A DNA stretch of 64,000 nt, from positions 3,348,001 to 3,412,000 of the forward strand of contig JACCLO010000006.1 in the NCBI GenBank assembly GCA_029448655.1. The letters run 5' to 3'. The position numbers were made by a program, and so were the translations under genes. Numbering within the stretch: the first letter of the stretch is position 1; the number at the start of each line of letters is the position of its first letter. The notes beneath the pieces were generated by a model, which worked only from the letters and a program-made list of their open reading frames with translations, ran no database searches and was not told where the DNA came from. Source of the stretch: Wolfiporia cocos (lineage: Eukaryota > Basidiomycota > Agaricomycetes > Polyporales > Phaeolaceae). Shown here in pieces: positions 47,520 to 60,020 of this stretch.

Positions 47520-50500
47520 GGCGTTAGTATTGCTAGCAAATGCAAATCGCCACGGAAGAGACTGATTCTAATGGATCCGATATGGCCCAAATCCATAAGA
47601 CATGTCAAATTGCCTATGTGCTGTAGAGGAGCTGCAAATAAACCGACGGAACATCTGTCCATCAACATGGGCTTGATCACGGTCATTGATTGGATAGTGC
47701 AGTCCAAGGCAACAGTCGAGAATGCAGAGAACGTTGGCAATTCGGAGAGGTTGAGTCCACAGCTCAAATTCGTCACGCGACCCATGCTATACCGGGCACA
47801 CGAACCCTGACCGGAATTCGCAAGGGCAATACAGTATATGTATGGCGAAAGTACGCCGTGGAACAAGCCGCCACCCCAAGATCTATGACGGGGACCTCGG
47901 GTTCACGATCGGCGGACATAAGCATCATGGGACGAGCCGACTTTCCACATCGTTTCCATCAGCAATGTCGCGAGAAAGACGGCAAGGCTACACAACGCCA
48001 TGCTACCCGCGTGGGCCATGCAGGATTGTATTGATCGGCGGATCCGTGCTTCTCCGACGTGTGCACCGGTGCTGGATTCGCGGCGAGGCGTTACACCCCG
48101 TCAGTTCGACCCACGGACGCACGTCAAAGTGCCAATCTGCCCGTCATCTGATCATCGCTGCGCCTACGCACTACCGCTCCACGCAGTATTCGCGCGGGCA
48201 CCCAAACACCGGCCGGTGCCGCGCGTGACGAGGCGTGAAGGGCATGTGAAGGGTGTCCGTCAGTCGTCAGCGCACGACCTTGACGGGGCTTCGCCACTCA
48301 ATGCAGACGCAGCTTATGCATATGTATAGCAGTCCCCTGCCCGCGATCGAAAAGCCCCGGTGCCTGCGCGCGCCCGGCCCTGCAGCGCGGCGCACGCACG
48401 CACGCACGCAGCAGCCGACGGGCGCGCTGCGCCTGCAGGCAGGGTCCAGCTGCTCGGCAGCCGCTTCGTATCACGGACGCGCGCTGCGGTGACGGGGTGG
48501 CGCGGCGCGACGCGGCGCACGCCGGGTGTTGTTCGATGATTGGCGGCGGTCGCGTGCGCGTGGACATACCACGCACGAATGGTGCGTTAGGCATTGGGCA
48601 ATGTACGTACGGCTGGCCATGGGGACGTGCCGCGGTCAGCTGAGTGCACCAGGACCATGGCGGGCTGTCACGCGCGCGCGTACAGAACAGACGCGCCACA
48701 AGCGGCACGTACCTCGCGCAACGCCCGCCCGCCCGCGCATGCTCGCTCGCTCGCTCGCTCTGCAGCTGGAGGCCACGCGCGAGGGATACGCAGAGACTGT
48801 GTGCGCACGCGTGACGTCGCCGAGCGGCGCCCGACGCGCCTGTGGACATGGCACGAGGCGATCGAGCGATCGCGATCGCGGCAGTCAAAGTCGGAATGCT
48901 AGCACTCTGCATTTGATGCGCGCTCCACACCGCTCCACGGCGCGAGCGCGATAGGCCTCGGGCGCCGAGACGGGCGATGATTAGCCGATAATGGCGGGCT
49001 GGCTGGCGCGGCGGGCGACGGCGGGCGAGCGCGTGATGTGGGCGCGGGGCGCGAGGGTGGGAGGGCGTGCGACGTGGCGTTGAATGGCGTGCGGCGGAAC
49101 ACTGCAGCTGGCAGCTGGCAGGTGCAGCGGGGTCGCACGAATACATTATATGAGCACGGGGCGCGTGCGACTCAATGGATGGACGACGCTGTGGCGCTCG
49201 ATAACGGCATGCCGGGTGATTGCTGGGCCAGAAGGATGGTAGCTACGCGCATGATCATGAGAAGCGATCGCGGTACGTGTATATCGGGCGTACGTGGGCT
49301 GGACGGGCTCTGCATGATCTCAGCGGCTGCGGGTGCTGGCGGAGGGCACAGGCTGCTCTGCGGGCGAGAAGTCGGTGGCGCAAAGCCACAATCTGGTGGG
49401 GCGGTACTGCCACCGACGTCGTGGTCAGCTGCGGGCCTCGAGGCTGATGGGTACGGTCAATGAAGCTTGGTGCTTCCTCACGATCAGGCGTGATGGGGCT
49501 AGAAGCACGCTACGGCATGGGAACCGCCCGGACGCTCACTGTTGCGCCAGCTTCCTGCGCTGCGGCTCAGCTTCACGGACATTTGCGTCGTCCTTCGCTG
49601 GATCACGTAAGGGCGCAAGGCCCCGTGCGGGCGCAGCGGGGGGGCCTAGGCGGGCACACACACAGCGCGCATGCGCACGTCGATACATAGCAGCGGGAGC
49701 CACAATCGCCTGCAACACCCCGTCGGTCCAGGTGGTACCGCCGAGGCGACGCAACGCCTGCAGATCAGCTGCGCGCCCGAGGCTGCGTCACGACATGCCG
49801 GGTGTTGTGCGATCGACAGGCTAGAAGCGCGGCACCTCTGCACGCTGCTGGGCCTGGGAGCTCGGGCACGTCGACGTGATATATGAACTGCTAGCCTCGG
49901 GGCTCGGCGGATCCAGCGGCTCTGCTGGAGTGCGCACGGATGGGTAGCGTTAATGGGCCTCGCGAGTGCCCGGCGAACACAGCGGGTGCTGTCCGTCGGG
50001 GGCTTAGACGTGCGCGGATTCTGCGGTCAGGAAGTACTGGACGACGTCTCGACGCGCGGCCGCAGTACTGGTCGCAGTCGCAGTCGCACAGACACCGGTG
50101 GAGCCCTGAAAGTGGGTGGGAACACGAGGTGGAGCGGGACCCAGCGGCGGGGAGACGGCCAGGCACGTCAATCAGACGAGCCACAGGTGCTCCGTCGCGG
50201 TGCAGCGAGCAAGTGGCGCCGAGTCGCGCGGGTGATCTGCGCGCCCGGTTTGGGTGTGGGCTTGCACCGGCGCAGGGTCCGCCCGGTGCTGCTGCTGCTG
50301 TGGAGGCTCCGCCATTTAGACTTGGGGCGGTGCGCGCGTGCAATGCTGGGTCCGGGTCGGTCTCTATTTCTGAGGCGGGCGAGGGTGTGCCCGGTGCGAG
50401 CGAGGTGGCATTAGGAGCTCGAGCTCGCCGGCTTACTGGCTGCGCGGCTTGGCGCGTGCCACAGATCCAAGCCAAGGCGAAGACAGGAGGTGGCACGGAT

Positions 50501-51315
50501 GTGGGTCAGCGGTGGCGCGCTAGCCTTTGCGGGCGATAACGCGTGGCTGCTGCGTCGCGAGGGCGACGGTGACGCAGCGAGGGCTCGATTCGAGGGTGGG
50601 CGGGGCGCGGGATGATTGATTGTGATTGCGATGGCGGCTGCCCAGGCTGATCGACGCAGCGCAGGTGCTGCGGTCGCGCGGGTGTGGATATAGACGGCCA
50701 CGAGCCGCTGCCGTTATCGGTGCGCGCAGCGGCGGGCGGGAGCCTCGTGCCTGGGCATGTTTGGTGCTGTTTGGTGACGACACCCTGACCCGCTGCGCCG
50801 GGCCACCCAGCTTGTGGCCGCGTTTGGGCGATAAGGACCGGGCCAGCGGGTCGATCGTGTGGGAAGGCGAAGATGATGTCCGTGCTGTGGGATCGCAGGA
50901 CGCTCGGCGACTCGCGGGCTGCGCCGTGCTCGTTCGCAGTGTGCTGCTCGCGCGGGAGGCCGCGGTGTGCAGGGAGAGGACGCAGGGGGACCGCGGGGGA
51001 GCTCTGCGGCTGAGATCTGGCCACGGGGCGGGGATCTGGATCTGACGCGACGGAAGCCGAAGTGCGGCTGGGCACGTGCACGCATATGCGGCAAACCTGG
51101 GCGCCTGGGACGTGATGCACTGGGCGCCTGGCTGGGCATTTGACACGCACATCCCCTCTCCATTCGCCCTATTCCCTCCCGCACACCGTATATCGCGCAG
51201 CCTGCAGCGCACCATCGCACTCGCTACATTCACGAAACGACTCATCACGCAGGCTGGACGACTAACGATCGACACGAATCCGCGAGCGACGGAGAACATT
51301 GCATCACACCCCGCC
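47520..51315. other. Intergenic region, GC-rich from about 48300
   Basis: No supported gene. From about 48300 the sequence becomes strongly GC-rich with GCAC and CTCG runs (48395-48412, 48741-48758), so long open frames arise on both strands by composition alone. The last part must hold the promoter and 5' leader of the phosphatase gene; the exact start is not visible. Confidence 0.4.
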
Positions 51316-54300
51316 ATGAGCATCCCCGCACCCGAACACGGGCTCGTGCACGACCCCGCCTTCCTCGCCGCCCTCCCCATCCTCACCGACCGGCCGCCCC
51401 CGCATGCGCCCGTCCGACGGCTGACCGCGCAGCAGTTCAAGGACGTGCACCTCAAGTACGCGACGTCGCATGCGCCCGACGGCGTGCTCTTCCCGTTCCT
51501 GCACGGCCTCGAGGGCGACAACGCGGCGCAGAACACGTTCTTCGCCGCGGACCCGCGCGCGCACGTCGTCCCGCGCTTCCGCGGGCTCGTCTGGGTCGCG
51601 GCGGACGACGGCGCGGGCGGCCACGAGGGGCTGCTGCACGACGCCGACGACGACGAGGATGACGACGACGACGACGACGGGTTCTCGGACGCGAGCTCGC
51701 TCGAGAGCCTCGGCACGATGGACATTGACGTGCCGGCCACGCCGGCAACAGGCATGGAGCTCGACCCTGCGATCGCGCCCGGCCCAGACGCGGACCTTGG
51801 GCAGGCGGCGTACACGAAGACGCCGCCGCCCGTGCACGCGTACCCGCCGCTCGTGCCGCCCGCGAGGACGGCCGCGCTGCCCGCGGTGCTGACGTCGAGC
51901 TTCCGCGCGCGGGAGCTGCTGCAGAACGCGGGCGCGGGGCGTGCGTTCGTCGAGCCGCGCGTGCCGGAGGGCATCAGCCTGCGCAACTTTGGCATACAGG
52001 TGGTGAGTGCCCGTCCTCGTTTGCTCCGTGCCCCGCGGCGAGCGCACGCGACGTGTCGCGGGGCGCAGTCGGGCTGCCTGTTCTGGCGCATGAGCTTCTG
52101 TGCTTCTAGTCGCGCGGGGAAGCCGCAAGGTGCCGGGGCCGCCGCTGCTCGCGGTTCGCCGCAGCAGTGCCCCGTTCGATGCGTCGGGGGCTGTCGGCGG
52201 CGCTGTCGAGCGGTGCGCCGCGCGGGTGGCTTATCGTCGGCGGCTTTGCGTGGGAGGCGCGTGCTGATGACGGTCCCGCTCGCTTGGGCCGCTTCTCGCG
52301 CTGAAGCTCCGGTGCCCGTCTCGCCCTTCCCCGCCTGCCCCGCCCGTCGCCGCCGCGTGAATTTGAAGGGGCAGGTGACGATCCGATGCTTGTTTTGTGC
52401 GCCCCGTCACTTTGACGCGGCGCTAGTCCCCCCGCGGCCAGTCTGCTGACCACGCCCCCAGCCCATCTTCGCGACCCTCTCCGACATCGTCGTCTACTCC
52501 CCCAGGGGCAACGTCCGCGCCGCACATGCCCTCGCAGAGCAGCTCAAGGACGCCGTCGAGCGCAAGCGCGCCGACCGCTCCGCACGATACCCCGACTCCG
52601 CCGACAGCCTCCTCGCGTACAACGTCTTTGTCCTCGATGCCTCCCCCGCCGAGGTGCACGCGACCGTCCCCCACCTCGTCACCCGCATCGAGGACGTGCC
52701 CCTCGCCCACACCGACGGCACGGACGCCCACACAGAGGGCGAGGCCGACTCCGCCGCCTCCGATTTCGACATACAGCTCCGCCTCCTCCGCGCGAACACC
52801 GTCGACTTTGCGCGCAGGGAGAAGGAGGAGATGCGCGATCTCACCCAGGCCTCCGAGATCATCACCGTCGCCGACCCGGCCGCACACCCCGCAGAGGCCC
52901 TCGATCCCGAGATCCTCTCTGGCTCGACCACCGCCACCCGCTGGGACCCGTCGTTCGGCCAGATCTTTCTCGGCAACAGCAACGATGTCCCCCTGCCCCC
53001 CGACCGGCGGCTCCGTGCTCGTCGCCACCGCGCATATGGGGAGGAAGATGACGAGGACGACGACTCGGCTTTCGACTGGAGCACGAACGACCCCGCCCAT
53101 GGGCTGGGGTACGATATATGCATCGAGTGCCACGACTTTGCGCCGTTCCCCACGGCGGCCCACGTCCGTGCGGCAGAGGAGCACCTCGGGAGCCTCGAGC
53201 GGCGCTGGGTCGAGCGCTGTGTGCGGGACACCGCGAGCATGAGTGAAGAGGAGGCCGAGCGCACGTTTGTCCCGCCGAGGCCGCCCCCGGGTGCGGCCGC
53301 GGTGATCCACCTCCCGTTCCCGAGCTCCCCGCCGAGCACCGTCGGGACGGCGAACAATCTGCTGCCGTTCCTCAACTTCCTCGAGAGCCTGCTGCACCCT
53401 CCTCCGCCAATGTCGATCGCTGCGGCTCGCGCGCAGGTGTCGCCGCCACCAGCATCCCCTGTCTGCCCCCCGCCGGCGGGTGCAGGCTTCATGCCGAGCT
53501 CGCTGCCCCCACCGAGTGCGTTCCCATCCTCGTTCTTCCCCTCGGGGGCGCCCGCGCCGCAGAACACGTACACACGCACCCGCTCGACGTCCGCCACGTT
53601 CCTCCCGTCGTCTTCGTCTTCGTCGTCGTCCTCCTACTCCTCGTCGTCATCTGGCTCATCCTCGCCTTCCTCGCGCTCGTATACCTCCTCTGCGCAAACG
53701 AGTCATACCTCGGCCTCCGTGCATGCCGACACGGACTGCGTGGAGATGCGCACGCGCCCGTCAAAGATGCTCATCTACTCTGCGGACGGGTACACCGAGT
53801 CGTCCGTGCTCGCGCTCGCGCTGCTCATGACGCTCCGCCGCGTCGCGCTCCCGCAGGCGTACCTCCTCCTGCAGTGCGAGAAGCGGCGCTCGTTCTTCGT
53901 GTACCCGGTCGACCTGCCGGTGCTCCGGCGGATCGAGGTGCGTCTGGAGAGAGAGCGCGAGCGCGAGCGCGGGCTGGGAATCGACCGGAAGGGGCGGGGC
54001 GTCGTCGTCGGGCTGGGGAGGGAGAGGGAAGACGAGAAGGAGCGTGAGAAGGAAGGCGCGGAGACCTCGGACGCCATGGCGCTCGTGAACGCGTTTGAGA
54101 AGCAGCACGAGCAGTGGACGCGCCCGCGCCTCGCGACGCGGCCGTCGGCAAAGTCGGTGTCGTTCGCTGTCCCCCCGGCGCGCGCGCCCCCGCCCCCGCC
54201 GGTGAACATGCCGCCGTCGCGCACGCAGTCCGAGAACGACTCGGAGACGCTGCACCTCGAGGTGGCGCCGGGCTCGGGCCGCCCGCGCGCACACACGCTG

Positions 54301-55127
54301 CCGGCGTCGGTCGCCCCGCCGCCGTCGATCCACGACCACGAGGTGTGGTTCACCGACCCGCGGTTCGACGGGAGCTTCCCGAGCCGCGTGCTGCCGTTTT
54401 TGTACCTCGGGAACCTGTGAGTGGCACCATAGTCTGTCTGCTCGGCGCGACCGCTGACACAGCAGCAGGAACCACGCGTCGAACGCGTACATGCTGCACG
54501 CGCTCGGGATCACGCACGTCGTCTCCGTCGGCGAGTGCGCGCTCGTGCCGCCGCCCTCGCTCGAGGCGTCCGCGTCGGCGCCGTCGTGCGCGGGCGCGGC
54601 TGCCGGTGCGCGGGCGCGCGCGGCGCACGGCTCTCTGTTCGTCGAGGAGCGCGAGGGGCGCATACGCGTGCTCGACATCAAGGGCGTGTGCGACGACGGG
54701 ATCGACACGCTCGAGCCGCAGCTCGCGCCGATCTGCGACTGGATCGACGCCGCGCGCGAGGCGGGCGGGAAGGTGCTCGTGCACTGCCGCGTCGGCGTGT
54801 CGCGCAGTGCGACGGTCACGGTGAGTCTGCCCCACACGAGTGCCCCTCTCGCCGGTGCTGACTGGGTGCGCGCAGATCGCGTACGTGATGAAGCACCTGA
54901 ACCTGCCGCTCGTGGACGCGTACCTGATCGTGCGCTCGCGCCGCCTGTCGGTGCTCATACAGCCGAACATGCGCCTGCTGTACAACTTGCTTGGGTGGGA
55001 GGTGCAGCTCGCGCGCGAGCGCGCCGGCGGGGACGACGACCGGCTCCGCGCGGAGCTCGCGCGCAGCCTGAACTGGCCCTGCCTCGCGCGCGAGGTGCAC
55101 GCGCTCAACGAGAAGTACCTGCACTAA
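51316..55127 (+). CDS. pps1: Pps1-like dual-specificity protein phosphatase
   Basis: Four exons (51316-52002, 52462-54416, 54469-54820, 54876-55127) join in frame to 1,081 residues. Splice sites are GTGAGT or GGTGAGT donors and CAG acceptors. The start MSIPAPEHG has a good context (GCCATGAG). The C-terminal half holds a DSP domain: WFTDPRFDGSFPSRVLPFLY, LHALGITHVVSVGE, then the catalytic loop VHCRVGVSRSATVT (HCxxGxxR, Cys at about residue 987), YVMKHLNLPLVDAYLIVRSR and IQPNMRLLYNLLGW. The long N-terminal part, with VPIFATLSDIVVYSP, GYDICIECHDFAPFP and SKMLIYSADGYTESSVLAL, fits Pps1-type proteins, which dephosphorylate Tyr and Ser/Thr and act in S-phase control in yeast. An Asp run (about residue 110) and a Ser run (about residue 600) are low-complexity. 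Intron 1 (459 nt) is long for this genome. The assignment to Pps1 rather than another DSP is by overall layout. Confidence 0.82.
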
Positions 55128-56731
55128 GCGCCCCGCGCCCCGTCCCCGGATCGATGCTAGAATGAATGATACCCGCGTCGTGGCCGCACGCCAGCCCACT
55201 GCCCCCGCCACTCTGTGCGTCTGTCTGTCTGTCTGTTCTGTTCCTGTCCGCATCCTGTATCACCACCTGTACACGCATCACGTCATCGCATCGCTCGCAT
55301 TCCCCGTCCCCGTCCCCGTCTCCATCCCATCCACCCATCCACCCACGGACCCAAGTAGTGTACCACCCGTTTGAACGCCGCGTTCGCTGTACCATATTCT
55401 ACCACCGCGTCTCGCGCTCGCTGCCGCCGTTGCCTGTTGTTGTTGTCGTGCGCGCGCTAGTGTACAAGCCACGTCGGCACATCGTCCGTCGTGGCGCTTG
55501 CATGTTTGGATCTTTGCATTGGAGGGTCGTGCGCCGTGTAATATATGTGCGTGTGGTGCGCCGAGTGTTTGTTGAGTGACGGGCGTGTGTGGAGTTTGGA
55601 GTGTGAGCGAAGTTAGTGTGTGTGAGTGTGGCGTACGCGGTGGCGTTGACTTGTGCTTCGAGCTTGTGAGCTTGAAATGCCCGCGAGTAGAATCCGACGA
55701 CGTGCAGTGAGGATTGTCAGGTACCGAGCCGGATGGTTATTCAAGGAATTCAATTTTGAGACGTTCAGCGTTCAATCGTTCATTGTCAGCTTGGCGCTGA
55801 TTCCTTACGCTCAAGATTGGTGATGTACGTTTAGGCTCATAAATCAGCCTGAGGTTAGGAAGACAGTCGTTCCTATACTCAATGTACGTTGTACAAACAA
55901 ATGGACGAGAATCAAGCGAAGGATGCTCTATTTGCATAGCGTCTCCCCTCGAGCCTCGCCAGATGAAGACGTCTAGGTGGGCGCAACCGCCGCTCGTCTT
56001 GTGCACATAATTCGCCGCCTCCTCCGAATTTTAATACACCGATGGCTTCTACCGCATCCCCCGGCAACGTGGATAGAGGTTTTGAGGCGACATGTTGCTG
56101 GCGGATTATGTATGGGCAGCCATACATTTTAATGAACTTGATGTCTGGACAGCCAGAACAGCGGCTCACCGTCGTCCACGCGGCAGCTTCTCGGTGCAGG
56201 GCGTGAGGGTGCCGTATATCTCTTGCCGTATGACGCGCGGATGCACATGCACTGGCAAATTGTGCGTGAAATGTATCCACTGTTTACAGTGAGTATCATC
56301 ATATCTTCAGTTTCTCTCGGGCTCGGGCATGCATCGGCGTGGGGTGGTTATCGCCATGATCAGGCGCGTGCAGATGTATTATGTGAGTTGGAATAGTATG
56401 ACATAGGCCACTATGAGGCCAGCTGCACCTACCGGCGAGATCGGATGTTATTTTATCGCTTCCCACAACGACATCGGTGCTTGCGCTACCTGTATCCACA
56501 ATACGAAGGAATCTCATAGCAAATGGCGAATGAAATAAACAGAAATGGTCTGGTGTCCGTCGTTCGTATCACATCCCGAGACATACGCATAAATAAGATA
56601 AATACACGGTAAAGCCACAGCAGAATGGCAACATGACCCTCGTAAATAGTAGTGTCTTGGATTGTGCGACATCAACATCATGAGACGGATACGCTTTTGA
56701 AAGAAGCGCGACGGCTCCACTCCACTGTGGT
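55128..56731. other. 3' region of pps1 and intergenic DNA
   Basis: No gene. 55195-55480 contains the 3' flank (CTGTCTGT repeats, CCTGTCCGCATCCTGTATCA, AAGTAGTGTACCACCC) that is partly duplicated at about 59838-60020. GC content drops after about 55700. Confidence 0.45.
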
Positions 56732-58218
56732 TCACACTTCTGGTGTTGACATATTCCCCCGCAGGGCGACATAGTCAGGGTCTGCTGGTACTATAGAGCC
56801 GCGAATGTCGGCCATGGGCACGCTCTCTTTCCAGATTTCTGCTGAACCGAGCAACCGGCCAGGATGGAAGATGTTGATCACTCCCATAGCGAGTACTATC
56901 ATCAGCGCATCCATGATCACTGGCGATTCGTTGATCAATGAAGCTACCAAACGAGTGCCATGGTTCGAAGACGACTCACCGAAGTACCGTTGCGTGCGGA
57001 TGATGTAGCCCCTCCAACCATTAGCGAGCTCCTGTCAATTTGTCAGAATGAGAGCGTTGGGTGACGAAAGAGAATCTCGGCGCACGATGGTTCTGTACCA
57101 TGAACTGGAAGACGTAGACGTCAGGTTCACAATCCCGGAACTCAGGTTCGAACTCACCGAATATAGATGCAGAGACTACTAAAAGCCAGTGCCATCAGCA
57201 TCTGTTTCATACGACTATCCAGGTAGTATGAGGTTGTGGTATTCATACGGTTCTTAAGTGGCCTGTTGTGCAAGTAACGCAGAACAAATTCGGTCGCAAG
57301 GAATACGTATAACGTGATTGCCACTGATCGATATCCAGCATGATATAAGACGACTCGTATTGAGCAGTGTATAATATACGTACCCAGTTGGAAGATGATA
57401 CCACCTAGCATGATGTTTCCTCCCTGTCTCATCTATGAATATCCTGATAACATAATATAGAAGCCGAAGGATTACCAGGTCTGGGCTGGTACCGCTGCCC
57501 ACTGAGCTTGATGCTATTCCTCCGCCGGCACCCTGGACTAAAAGTGCGATGATATCCTGTATGTCACCCGTGAGATACGGAATACGAGGTGTCTCACTTG
57601 ACTTACGCAGCTCAGGAAGATAGCAGTATCTGTGAATCGGAGGATTGCATCAGCAAACTTTCATGATAAATCGATAAATCCTGCATACATTGCTTTGCGC
57701 TGAGCCGACTATATTGTTGACCTAATCTCTGTATGCATTTTCCGAGTATAATAAAGTTCGCTGCAACCAGCGGTGTAGGTGCGAGGATCGTAAGGATAAT
57801 CCTGAGAACCAATAAGTGAGGTGCTATGCGCTCAAAAGCCACAACTCCTACTGTATCATGTATGGGGTGTTGAGCAGTACATTGTAGCTTGACCACAGAC
57901 GTCCTATCCAGCCAATGATCTCCATGCAACCTGCAAGTAGCACAGTTGGGAATAGCCACCAGAGCCGATAATGTATCGCTTGGATGAGGTGGCATACTGA
58001 AACTTGATATAAGCGTCGTATCAGATTTGAGGCAGATGGACGTACTTGTAGAGGCTCCAAATAGCGTTACAAAAAGTATGCCGACCCATGCAGTTGGGAC
58101 ATATCCGTATGGCGACTCAGGCACGTTGCTTGCCTGAGTTCCGTTAACTATTGCAGCCGTTATGCTTTAGTTCGCAACGCCGACAGCTGCTTCCAGAGTC
58201 CATACCTTCTAATTGCAT
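56732..58218 (-). CDS. RTA1-like seven-helix membrane protein, gene B
   Basis: Minus-strand paralogue of the gene at 36897-38391, with the same exon order, the same short first exon (ATGCAATTAGAAG at 58218) and introns in the same places. Motifs: ESPYGYVPTAWVGILFVTLF, HLIQAIHYRLWWLFPTVLLA, LTILAPTPLVAANFIILGK, DIIALLVQGAGGGIAS, AITLYVFLATEFVLRYLHNR, YRTIELANGWRGYIIRTQ, MDALMIVLAMGVINIFHPGR, ending NMSTPEV and TGA at 56732. No stop or frameshift in the exons. Family members export or flip lipids or drugs across membranes. Exons are clearly more similar to gene A than introns, as expected for a duplicated gene under selection. Confidence 0.85.
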
Positions 58219-58774
58219 GGTGAATTTCATTTAGCCCAGCCAGACAGGAGCGTCGTACAATAGCAAGGCGAACGATGTGTAGTTGGGTCGCCATTTCTGC
58301 GCATCTGCTTTTAAACATCGTCTGAGCGCGGGCTCTGACAATGAATCAAAACTGCGGCCGCGAGCGAACCCCATATTTCAGACTACGAGACGAGCGTCGC
58401 TGCGGTCGCGGAGCTGTCAAACTGGAAGCGCCCAAAGCCTAACGTTGCTGGGGTCACAGGACCGCAGCCAAGTGGATGCCTGTGCGACGTATCCTATACG
58501 CATCAAACATGTTACAGTGTACTAGTGATCCTGAGTACAAATTTATCCTGTGTCCTTCGTGTTGTACCCACACTGTGTACGGTAATTATAACATTGGCCA
58601 GCTACTATAGGACCCTCCAACATGAATGGGCGCCTGAAATTCTCAACACTGCCGTGTCTCAGCTTGGGCGGCCGTGATCCCACATAAATTAGGTCAGTTA
58701 GATCTTAAGAAATCCAATATACGCACTATGCTAGACACTTGCTCGTGATACCGCTGCTGCTGAAAACGAAATGC
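58219..58774 (-). promoter_or_regulatory. Promoter region of RTA1-like gene B
   Basis: The first 250 bp upstream match the upstream region of gene A (see 36650-36896), including the TTTAAAA-like box (58309-58316) and the GACGAGCGTCG phrase near 58390. Beyond about 58470 no gene or similarity was seen. Confidence 0.45.
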
Positions 58775-58782
58775 GTACCAAT

Positions 58783-59474
58783 TAAGGCTCCAACCATATA
58801 ATATACATGTACAGGAAATCAGTAAATATATGGTATATGGTATATACATGGTATATACATAGTATATACATGGTTTACATGGTTTTCAGATGGTAGATTT
58901 TTCAGACATCTTGACATAGCCATTGCCTTGCCCATATGGCTATGGAGATTGTCTCCTCCTTCAACAACATGCCACAGGTATCAGCACTTGGCTGATGCAA
59001 GGAAGAAATTGGTGTTCAGTATTCAACAGCCACACTAGTAGCTGGAATGGCTTAGGAATTGTGCACAATGTGTGAGATGATGGGAAACTTTTACACATGA
59101 GTCTAATGCATGATGCAATCACTATGTGGGATATTATATAGCATAAACATAAATCTGATCTTACCTTCCACCAAATGAGAGGGTAAGCAGAGTGTGTGAA
59201 TTATGACTTAACATCTTTGCATTTGTGCAGTGGCCACCAGATTGTCCAAATCTCATATTGCCACTGCACCATACAATCTGTAAGACACATAACTAGCTCA
59301 AGTACATATTCAAAACAACAATTTGAGAGTCTAATATGAATGCATTCACAACAACCATATACCATATAATATACCATGTATATACCATGTACTCGGCCAT
59401 GTGTAAATACATGTATATAGTATATATATAAAACCATGTATACATGGTATATACATTATATGGTTGGAGCCTTA
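58783..59474 (+). mobile_element. hAT-like MITE, GTATATAC family
   Basis: 692 bp with terminal repeats TAAGGCTCCAACCATATAAT (right end with one difference) and the 8-bp duplication GTACCAAT (58775-58782 and 59475-59482). Subterminal regions are made of GGTATATACATG repeats. Non-coding interior. Confidence 0.87.
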
Positions 59475-59482
59475 GTACCAAT

Positions 59483-59837
59483 CATAGCGGCCGGGTTGTA
59501 CTTTTAATTAAGTGCAGCGCAGCACTTCATTTTGCGGTACAGCCATGAGGGTACAGCACAGCACTGGCATCTGTAGTGCAGCATTAACATTTGCAGCGGA
59601 GCATAAACACTTACTCCGCAGTCAATAAGGTATATACCATGTATACTGTTACGGATCAAATATTCATCGACCAAATGACGGGTTCCTGACCTTGAGCATC
59701 ATCCTAAAATCTCAGCAACATGAAAGGTTGTAGTACGGGCCTGGAGGCATCCGCTGGCCACATGCCTATGGCCCCTACACTAAAATGATACCGGCGTTCT
59801 GTTTCCTGCAGGCTGCGTCTCCAGTTTCCAGCGCCAG
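59483..59837. other. Short intergenic region
   Basis: No gene. GCAGCGCAGCAC-like phrases recur at 59510-59600, and a fragment AAGGTATATACCATGTATAC at about 59628 resembles the subterminal repeat of the preceding MITE. Confidence 0.35.
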
Positions 59838-60020
59838 TACCACTCTGTCTGTCTACCTACTTGTTCCTGTCCGCAGCCTGTATCAGCACCTGTACGCGAA
59901 TTACGCCACCATCACGGTATCGCATCGCATGTACTCGTCCAGATCACCGTCGACTAGATAGCTAAGTAGTGTACCACCCATTTGAATGCCGCCTTTGCTG
60001 TACTATAATCTGCTGTCTGT
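59838..60020 (+). repeat. Partial copy of the pps1 3' flank
   Basis: CCACTCTGT...CTGTCTAC, TTGTTCCTGTCCGCAGCCTG, TATCAGCACCTGTAC, and AAGTAGTGTACCACCCATTT follow in the same order and orientation as in 55205-55400, diverged but clearly related. The coding part of pps1 is not present here. Confidence 0.7.

Noticed and set aside
48298..49146. Minus-strand open frame of 282 codons
   Set aside because: Arg/Ala/Pro-rich composition typical of a chance frame in GC-rich DNA, no motif, no splice pattern.
50520..52091. Minus-strand open frame of 523 codons
   Set aside because: Overlaps exon 1 of the phosphatase in antisense; low-complexity Ser/Ala/Arg content and no domain.
52494..54837. Long antisense and shifted frames across phosphatase exons
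   Set aside because: They mirror the codon bias of the true plus-strand exons; only the plus frame has the HCxxGxxR loop.
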